This document shows positions 22,265 through 26,892 of a stretch of 26,892 nucleotides of DNA, piece after piece. A model generated the notes under the pieces. The model did not search any database, was not told the origin of the DNA, and saw only the letters and a list, made by a program, of their open reading frames with translations. Location: contig SBAT01000021.1 of NCBI GenBank assembly GCA_005240105.1, positions 1-26,892 of the forward strand, given 5' to 3'. Position 1 is the first letter of the stretch, and each line of letters begins with the position of its first letter. The position numbers and the translations under genes were made by a program. Origin of the DNA: Chloroflexota bacterium. Lineage in GTDB: Bacteria > Cyanobacteriota > Vampirovibrionia > Obscuribacterales > Obscuribacteraceae.

Positions 22265-23188
22265 CTACTGGTTCGGTTGTGTAGGTGGCTGTGACAAGTT
22301 AGCCCAGATGCGGGATATTTCTGCACAAATGGTCCGGAGTTTGGCGTTGTTGGGATCATTTGGATCAAGACCTTCTCCGGCATAATGTAAATCTTCGGAA
22401 ATTTTCTGTAGTGCGTCTTTGGCGGCGGTTTTATTTGGATTTTGTGGATCTGACAAATTTCGTAAAGCTGCAGCTCCGGCAGTCCCCAGCATGTTGATTC
22501 GTTCATTAAAATCACCGATATATGGTGAATTAGCTAGATCACGCATTTTTTGAAAATCGCCATTGTGCATTGCTTCAGCGTAACCCACATAGGGGTCGTC
22601 TGCGACAGATGGAGTGCTTCGGTTGTGTGAAAAGTTGTATAGTGCTGAGGCGACGTCGTTGGGCAGTCCGTAATAAAAGGCGTCAATTGCTTGTTCTGTA
22701 AGCAAGTCAGAGCCGAGACTTCCATCGGTAAGCAATTGATAGGGTGAACCCGACGAACCCGATGACCCAGAGGAACTCATTTGCCGGGAAGGGGTTCGTG
22801 ACGAACTGGAAGATGAGCCGGAGGAAGAGCCGGATGATGGCGACGGTCTAGACTGCGCGCGTCTGCGCTGCTCTGCTGCTTGGGCAGCTTGTAAATCCAT
22901 AGTTTGATTAACGAGAAAAGTGGTATCAGGATCAACGGATGGTACGTCACCCGTGGTCTCACCCATGACTGCCCGAACAGTTGCGTCCCGTAGAGGTGTA
23001 TTCTGCTCCAAGGGGATAGGTTTGGGTTTGCTTGGTTGGACACTGGCTCCGATATTGTAAGAGCCCGGTTCTCTGCCTGTGACTTGCAGAGTGTGTCTGA
23101 AGGGATCATTAGCCTGAGCGTAGGCTGGGACATCTGTATGGCAAAGTAAAAGTGAGAGTGATATGAGTCCCAATAGGTGAAATTTCAT
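22265..23188 (-). CDS. Secreted protein of unknown function with Ser-rich linker
   Basis: I take the ATG at 23188 (307 residues), because it starts directly with a signal peptide (M-K-F-H-L-L-G-L-I-S-L-S-L-L-L-C ... A-Y-A-Q-A). The frame is open to a TTG at 23233, but that would place 15 basic residues in front. The mature protein has a charged N-terminal half and a Gln/Ala/Arg helix near 110-120. A Ser/Gly-rich stretch follows (about 120-155), almost pure Ser in places. The C-terminal helical part (about 160-300) has N-P-N-K and D-P-N-D-P-N-N-A segments. Export to the periplasm or surface is likely. No family was recognised. Its end lies 15 bp from the convergent TPR gene. Confidence 0.75.
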   Translation of the reverse strand: MKFHLLGLISLSLLLCHTDVPAYAQANDPFRHTLQVTGREPGSYNIGASVQPSKPKPIPLEQNTPLRDATVRAVMGETTGDVPSVDPDTTFLVNQTMDLQAAQAAEQRRRAQSRPSPSSGSSSGSSSSSSRTPSRQMSSSGSSGSSGSPYQLLTDGSLGSDLLTEQAIDAFYYGLPNDVASALYNFSHNRSTPSVADDPYVGYAEAMHNGDFQKMRDLANSPYIGDFNERINMLGTAGAAALRNLSDPQNPNKTAAKDALQKISEDLHYAGEGLDPNDPNNAKLRTICAEISRIWANLSQPPTQPNQ

Positions 23189-23381
23189 AATTAGCACGTT
23201 CCCGGGGAATATTCGTACCCTTTTCTTACCCAAGTTAATGATAAAAACCCGAGAGTATATCTAAATATTTCTTTGATTATTGACTGGCTCTAGGAACATT
23301 AAAGGGGCACATTTCATCTGAGCCTGAACAACTACTGAATTTGTTTCTGTTGCCGTGAGCCTACAGGAACTAGGAGGTCTG

Positions 23382-23693
23382 ATGGACATTAAAGAACGTG
23401 AGCCCGAGGTTATACAAATTACAGAGAAGAAAGACGACTCTAATTCAGCCGTTAATCTTCTGTTAGCCCTCGTTTTAGGCGCTCTGATTGTATTTCTCGT
23501 GTATCTTGCTAGCTCAACGGCTATAAGTACATGGTACCCAGCTCAAAATACTGAATACAGGGTAGAAAGGAACACCACTATTACACCGCCGGCAGTAACC
23601 ATGCCAGCTATGCCAACAACTGACGGGACAACTCAGTCAGAATCAACGACCGAGACTACAGAGTCCACCACTCAAACTGAAACTGCTCAATAG
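23382..23693 (+). CDS. Small single-pass membrane protein with Thr-rich tail
   Basis: The ATG at 23382 has AGGAGG four bases upstream and gives 103 residues; a GTG at 23355 in the same frame lies upstream of that site and is rejected. The protein has an acidic/basic N terminus (M-D-I-K-E-R-E), one transmembrane helix at about 23-43 (V-N-L-L-L-A-L-V-L-G-A-L-I-V-F-L-V-Y-L) and a Thr/Pro/Ser-rich tail, almost only Thr, Glu, Ser and Gln from residue 79. The tail may be exposed outside and modified or extended. It is not recognised as a family. Its stop is 2 bp from the convergent DUF4139 gene and no terminator is seen. Confidence 0.7.
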   Translation: MDIKEREPEVIQITEKKDDSNSAVNLLLALVLGALIVFLVYLASSTAISTWYPAQNTEYRVERNTTITPPAVTMPAMPTTDGTTQSESTTETTESTTQTETAQ

Positions 23694-23695
23694 TT

Positions 23696-25147
23696 TCAGC
23701 TTTTGATCTCGATCTGATAGGTGACCTTAGCTTCACCGTGAGCAGGTACCGGTACCTTAAATTCAAAAGTACGCGCGTCCTTTTTGTCAAAGGGCTGGCT
23801 GGAATTCAAAATTTTCCACTGTCCCTGGGCGTGCTCAACGACTATAACAGTTACCGGTTTGTCTTTCTGATTGCGTAAGGTTATTTCCCAGCTAAGTCTG
23901 GTTATGCGATCTGATACCTGCAGGAAATTCGTCTGCTTGTGTTCGCAAACAACGTCGAAAGCAGTGCCCAGTTGCAACTTGATGCTCTCGTCGCGAGGGG
24001 TATGGTTAATGGCATCTTCGCCGACAAATTGCAAGGAACCATCTTGATCTCGCTTGTAGACGCGGACTTTGCCCTGTGGCAGAGGCATGCCAAGATTGTT
24101 TGCCTTGCTGTTTTTTATTTCTAGTTTTACTTGAACGGGTTGCTTATCGTCTTGGTTGGGCAGCTGCCAGAAAATTGGCTGACCTTCTGTTACCAATGTC
24201 TTGGTCGCTTGTATGTCGGCCGCATTGAAGAGACTTATTTGTTTTGTCTCGTTTTGATTAACATCGCTCACGCCATTTAGTTTATACAGATGATATTCGG
24301 CAAAAGACTGTTCGACAAAATTTTCTTTGGCGGCCATGGACATTGATCCAACACCCATATCATACCTGGCTCTAGGAGCTACTCGCGGCACCAGGTGTGG
24401 TGTCCCTGCTACCAATTTTAGTGCAGCGTTTTTATAGCTAGTACCCGATGAGTTGTTTAAGGTTACCCAACTGGTAAGATCAACCTTGGTGTCATCTTCG
24501 TTGGCTACAGCAATATAGTCGCAATGCCAATTTAGACCCTGAGTCTGGTAGGCAATTTCTGTTTCGTGGGTGCCTGGTTTATTGGTTTCAATCTTCCAAA
24601 GCAACGATGGCTTTGATACCAGTCCTTGTGGCAGTCCTGCCAATTCAATTTGACCTGCCGGATTAAGTATTATCGAGTCGGCAGTTTTAATTACCAATCC
24701 CTGAGAGTTTACCGCTAAATTACCATTGGGATCGGATACGGTTACTTGTGGCGCATTGAGAAGCGTGCCGGTAATATCATTGATTTGTCCATTGCCCAAA
24801 AATTGGCGAAATCTAGCTTGTTTGCCTATGGATTTGGAAAGAATTGTACTGGGATTTAAAAGGTCGTATTGGTAATTCTGCTCTTTGACAATAACTGAGT
24901 TAGGAGCAGTCAAAGAGAGGAAGCTTACCGAAGTGGGATCTATTTGAGCAGCAACATCTTCAAATCGGATATCATTAAGTCCTGACTTAAGTTCAATTGA
25001 GCGCACATCCTTAACCAGACCAAAATTTTGATTGTAGATAGTTAGGTTTATGCCTTTCGATTCGCTGGTTGTTTGTTCAGCCGAAACTGGTTGCGTAAGG
25101 ATTGTTAAAGTCCAGGCTAGTGCTGCTAGCTTGTAAAAGTTGTTCAT
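23696..25147 (-). CDS. Exported DUF4139-type protein
   Basis: The 483-residue protein has a signal peptide (M-N-N-F-Y-K-L-A-A-L-A-W ... P-V-S-A, cut near residue 23). The N-terminal strand motif is I-Y-N-Q-N-F-G-L-V-K-D-V-R-S-I-E-L-K-S-G, followed by I-R-F-E-D-V-A-A-Q-I-D-P-T-S-V. Both are typical of DUF4139 proteins. The later part holds Y-Q-T-Q-G-L-N-W, W-V-T-L-N-N-S-S-G-T-S-Y-K-N-A-x-L-K-L-V-A-G, and a beta-rich end. The function of the family is not established; it is secreted or periplasmic. GGAG lies eight bases before the ATG. The gene follows lpxC by 13 bp, so it is probably in the same operon, which hints at an envelope role. Confidence 0.85.
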   Translation of the reverse strand: MNNFYKLAALAWTLTILTQPVSAEQTTSESKGINLTIYNQNFGLVKDVRSIELKSGLNDIRFEDVAAQIDPTSVSFLSLTAPNSVIVKEQNYQYDLLNPSTILSKSIGKQARFRQFLGNGQINDITGTLLNAPQVTVSDPNGNLAVNSQGLVIKTADSIILNPAGQIELAGLPQGLVSKPSLLWKIETNKPGTHETEIAYQTQGLNWHCDYIAVANEDDTKVDLTSWVTLNNSSGTSYKNAALKLVAGTPHLVPRVAPRARYDMGVGSMSMAAKENFVEQSFAEYHLYKLNGVSDVNQNETKQISLFNAADIQATKTLVTEGQPIFWQLPNQDDKQPVQVKLEIKNSKANNLGMPLPQGKVRVYKRDQDGSLQFVGEDAINHTPRDESIKLQLGTAFDVVCEHKQTNFLQVSDRITRLSWEITLRNQKDKPVTVIVVEHAQGQWKILNSSQPFDKKDARTFEFKVPVPAHGEAKVTYQIEIKS

Positions 25148-25160
25148 TCGTTTTCTCCGC

Positions 25161-25958
25161 CTATTTGGAAATAGCTATTCTAAGTTTTTTAGCCATTACA
25201 ACATCAAGCTCGTGACCGGATTTTATGCCTACGAAACGAGCTTTTATCATTAGTGGATTGAAGCCGCAAAGTGCCAGGTCGCCTATGAGATCTAAGAGCT
25301 TATGTCTAACCGGTTCATCTTCGAAATGCAGGGGTTGTGTAAAGCTGTCTTCAGTTAGGCTGACAACGTCTTCTGTGAGCCCCAACATTTCATGCTCTTT
25401 CAATGAGCCGAATGTTCTGGCATTGAAGATTTCTAAAGGTGCCATGGAACTATTCCAAGTCTGCCACCGTTTGCCTATCTTGGGATGGTTCCAATCCATC
25501 AGATAAGTTACTGAAAAGGACTCGTCAGGTATAGCCAACAAAAGCCTGTCGCCCTTGCCGCAAGTAATTACCTCTGGTAATTCTATTGTTGCCTCAGTTG
25601 CCTGGGGCTTTAGCCCATTGGCTTCAAACAAGTCGAACCAAATCTTGGCACTGCCATCACCAAGCGGCATTTCCGGGCCGTCTACCTTTACCAATAGGTC
25701 ATTCAAACCAAAGAGGCTTGTAGCACAGAGGAAATGCTCGACTATGCAAAGACGGTTTGAGCTTTGACCAAGTACAACATTGCGTAGGGTGTTAACGACG
25801 CTGTCGGCATTAGCTGGGATATCTACTTCGCCGGGCAATTGAAAAACAATGCCATGTCCAGGCTTGGCAAAGTTGATTTCAACTTTGATGTTTTGCTTGG
25901 AGGTCAATCCTTTGGATTCGAACGTGATTGGTTTTCTATCCAATAAGTTGGACTGCAT
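25161..25958 (-). CDS. lpxC: UDP-3-O-acyl-N-acetylglucosamine deacetylase
   Basis: LpxC is the zinc deacetylase of the committed step in lipid A synthesis. I place the start at the ATG 25958 (265 residues, M-Q-S-N-L-L-D-R-K-P-I-T-F), ten bases after the lpxD stop and with AGGAA upstream. A longer frame to 26084 would overlap lpxD. The active site is complete: E74-H75 in V-E-H-F-L, H229-K-L-L-D233-L-I-G-D for zinc, and H259 in K-S-G-H-E. It is slightly shorter than the usual 275-305. Presence of LpxC with LpxD indicates an outer membrane with lipid A-type lipids. Operon order is lpxD-lpxC-DUF4139. Confidence 0.95.
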   Translation of the reverse strand: MQSNLLDRKPITFESKGLTSKQNIKVEINFAKPGHGIVFQLPGEVDIPANADSVVNTLRNVVLGQSSNRLCIVEHFLCATSLFGLNDLLVKVDGPEMPLGDGSAKIWFDLFEANGLKPQATEATIELPEVITCGKGDRLLLAIPDESFSVTYLMDWNHPKIGKRWQTWNSSMAPLEIFNARTFGSLKEHEMLGLTEDVVSLTEDSFTQPLHFEDEPVRHKLLDLIGDLALCGFNPLMIKARFVGIKSGHELDVVMAKKLRIAISK

Positions 25959-25968
25959 TTGCTTATTC

Positions 25969-26892
25969 CTATTTCGTTGAGGCGGCCATTGCTTTGCCGT
26001 TGAGTTTAGCTTCCAGCTCATCGACTTTCTTTTGCAGAGCACGCAGTTGTTTGTACATCTGCTCACCCTTCCTGTTGTAGGCAATATTGGTCAGAGTCTC
26101 ACGAGCAGGAAGTGCCGGTGAGCCAAGCACAATTGCATCTTCTTCAATGTCGGTTATGACACCGGCTTGTGCCTCCACAATGGCGTCCGCTCCGATTGTT
26201 ATGTGGTCCTTGAGACCAACTTGACCGGCAAGAATTGCTCTGTCATGAATCTTGCAGGAGCCGGCTACGGCCGATTGCGAAATGATTAGGACGTCTTCAC
26301 CAATGGTGCAGTTATGGGCGACCATGACCAGGTTGTCTATTTTGGAGCCGGCACCAATTTTGGTCGAGCCGACGGTTGCTCTGTCGATTGTGGCGTTTGC
26401 ACCAATTTCTACATCGTCCTCAATTACAACGTTGCCGATATTGGGTATCTTCAGGTTGCTGTTCCGCTCTTTGGCAAGTGGTGTAATGCCGGCTAAGCGA
26501 CGCTCGATATTGGACAACTTCTCGGTTACATAGGAGAAACCGTCTGAGCCTATACTTGCTCCTTGCTGCATGATCACACGATTGCCGATTTGTACGTAGT
26601 CGGCAATTAAACAGCCTGGATGTAATAAACAATTGCGGCCGATTGTTACTTTGCCGCCGATGACGCAGCCGGACATGATTACTGTGTTGTCACCAACAGT
26701 TGATCCGGGTCCGATAACTACATTTGGGCCAATTGCTACTCTTTCACCAATGGTTGCAGTCTCATCAACTACTGCTGTTGGGTGAATACCATTAGGAGGA
26801 AGGAAACGCTTTGGTTGCATTGCTCCCAGCATCCTCTGCATAGCAAGCAATGGCCGGTCGACGGCAATATGCGGTATCGCACACTTCGTGCC
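25969..26892 (-). CDS. lpxD: UDP-3-O-acylglucosamine N-acyltransferase (N terminus outside window)
   Basis: The frame stays open to the window edge, so the start is not included; 307 codons are visible. The first visible residues (G-T-K-C-A-I-P-H-I-A-V-D-R-P-L-L-A-M) are the end of the LpxD uridine-binding domain. An apparent start at 26850 is only an internal TTG. After G-I-H-P-T-A-V-V come about ten hexapeptide repeats of a left-handed beta-helix, including the S-D-G-F motif and V-A-H-N, whose His (codon 26314-26316) is the catalytic base. A C-terminal coiled helix (Y-K-Q-L-R-A-L-Q-K-K-V) closes the protein. LpxD adds the second acyl chain from acyl-ACP in lipid A synthesis, acting as a trimer. 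It precedes lpxC by 10 bp. Confidence 0.95.
   Translation of the reverse strand, partial: GTKCAIPHIAVDRPLLAMQRMLGAMQPKRFLPPNGIHPTAVVDETATIGERVAIGPNVVIGPGSTVGDNTVIMSGCVIGGKVTIGRNCLLHPGCLIADYVQIGNRVIMQQGASIGSDGFSYVTEKLSNIERRLAGITPLAKERNSNLKIPNIGNVVIEDDVEIGANATIDRATVGSTKIGAGSKIDNLVMVAHNCTIGEDVLIISQSAVAGSCKIHDRAILAGQVGLKDHITIGADAIVEAQAGVITDIEEDAIVLGSPALPARETLTNIAYNRKGEQMYKQLRALQKKVDELEAKLNGKAMAASTK

Noticed and set aside
23189..23233. TTG start 15 codons upstream of the secreted protein
   Set aside because: The ATG at 23188 starts directly with a good signal peptide.
25959..26084. Longer lpxC frame overlapping lpxD
   Set aside because: It adds 42 residues that are lpxD coding sequence in another frame; LpxC homology begins after the ATG at 25958.

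Overview
This 26.9 kb window looks like ordinary chromosome from a Gram-negative-type (diderm) bacterium of about 45-50% GC. Lipid A genes (lpxD, lpxC), deoxyxylulose-independent vitamin B6 synthesis (pdxS, pdxT), a GH57 enzyme, large TPR and low-complexity proteins, and a thioredoxin-like [2Fe-2S] ferredoxin together fit the non-photosynthetic cyanobacterial relatives (Vampirovibrionia/Melainabacteria, for example Obscuribacterales-like genomes). That placement is inference from gene content; I found no rRNA or other decisive marker. There are no tRNAs, insertion sequences, CRISPR arrays or phage genes, and no gene-free stretch longer than 300 bases.

Layout: (1) 1-783, minus strand, 5' part of an ArnT-like membrane glycosyltransferase. 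(2) 784-4102, a repeat-rich control region followed by a MocR/PdxR-type regulator, pdxS and pdxT in one direction. (3) 4216-8235, a 1339-residue protein of unknown function with an internal tandem repeat. (4) 8239-10735, minus strand, a translationally overlapping pair: inositol-monophosphatase-family enzyme and GH57 glycoside hydrolase. (5) 10902-13748, ileS. (6) 13905-18923, minus strand, five genes: an unrecognised protein, a NarL-type response regulator, a cytoplasmic HisKA_3 histidine kinase, and two more unrecognised proteins. The three unrecognised proteins are paralogues of each other, and the kinase carries the same domain at its N terminus. (7) 19094-19417, [2Fe-2S] ferredoxin, divergent from (8) rplJ-rplL with a structured L10-type leader and a strong terminator. 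(9) 20702-23693, a zinc-ribbon/TPR membrane protein, a secreted Ser-rich protein and a small Thr-rich membrane protein. (10) 23696-26892, minus strand, lpxD (partial)-lpxC-DUF4139 protein.

The best candidate for an undescribed system is region 6. Four proteins within 5 kb share a roughly 170-residue domain that I cannot assign, with an (E/Y)-(F/Y)-N helix motif, an R-x-R-x-S-T ... R-G strand motif and an invariant C-terminal Trp. In one of them the domain is the input module of a soluble kinase overlapping its response regulator by ATGA. A good promoter precedes the first gene, a hairpin abuts the response-regulator start, and a strong terminator separates the last two paralogues. Standalone copies next to a kinase-fused copy suggest shared ligand sensing, or partner or competitor subunits, but the ligand and output are unknown.

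The second point of interest is the pdxR control region. Four direct copies and one inverted copy of an 10-11 bp element lie in 170 bp; one copy lies inside the first codons of the regulator, and a perfect TTGACA box sits in the loop of the palindromic pair.
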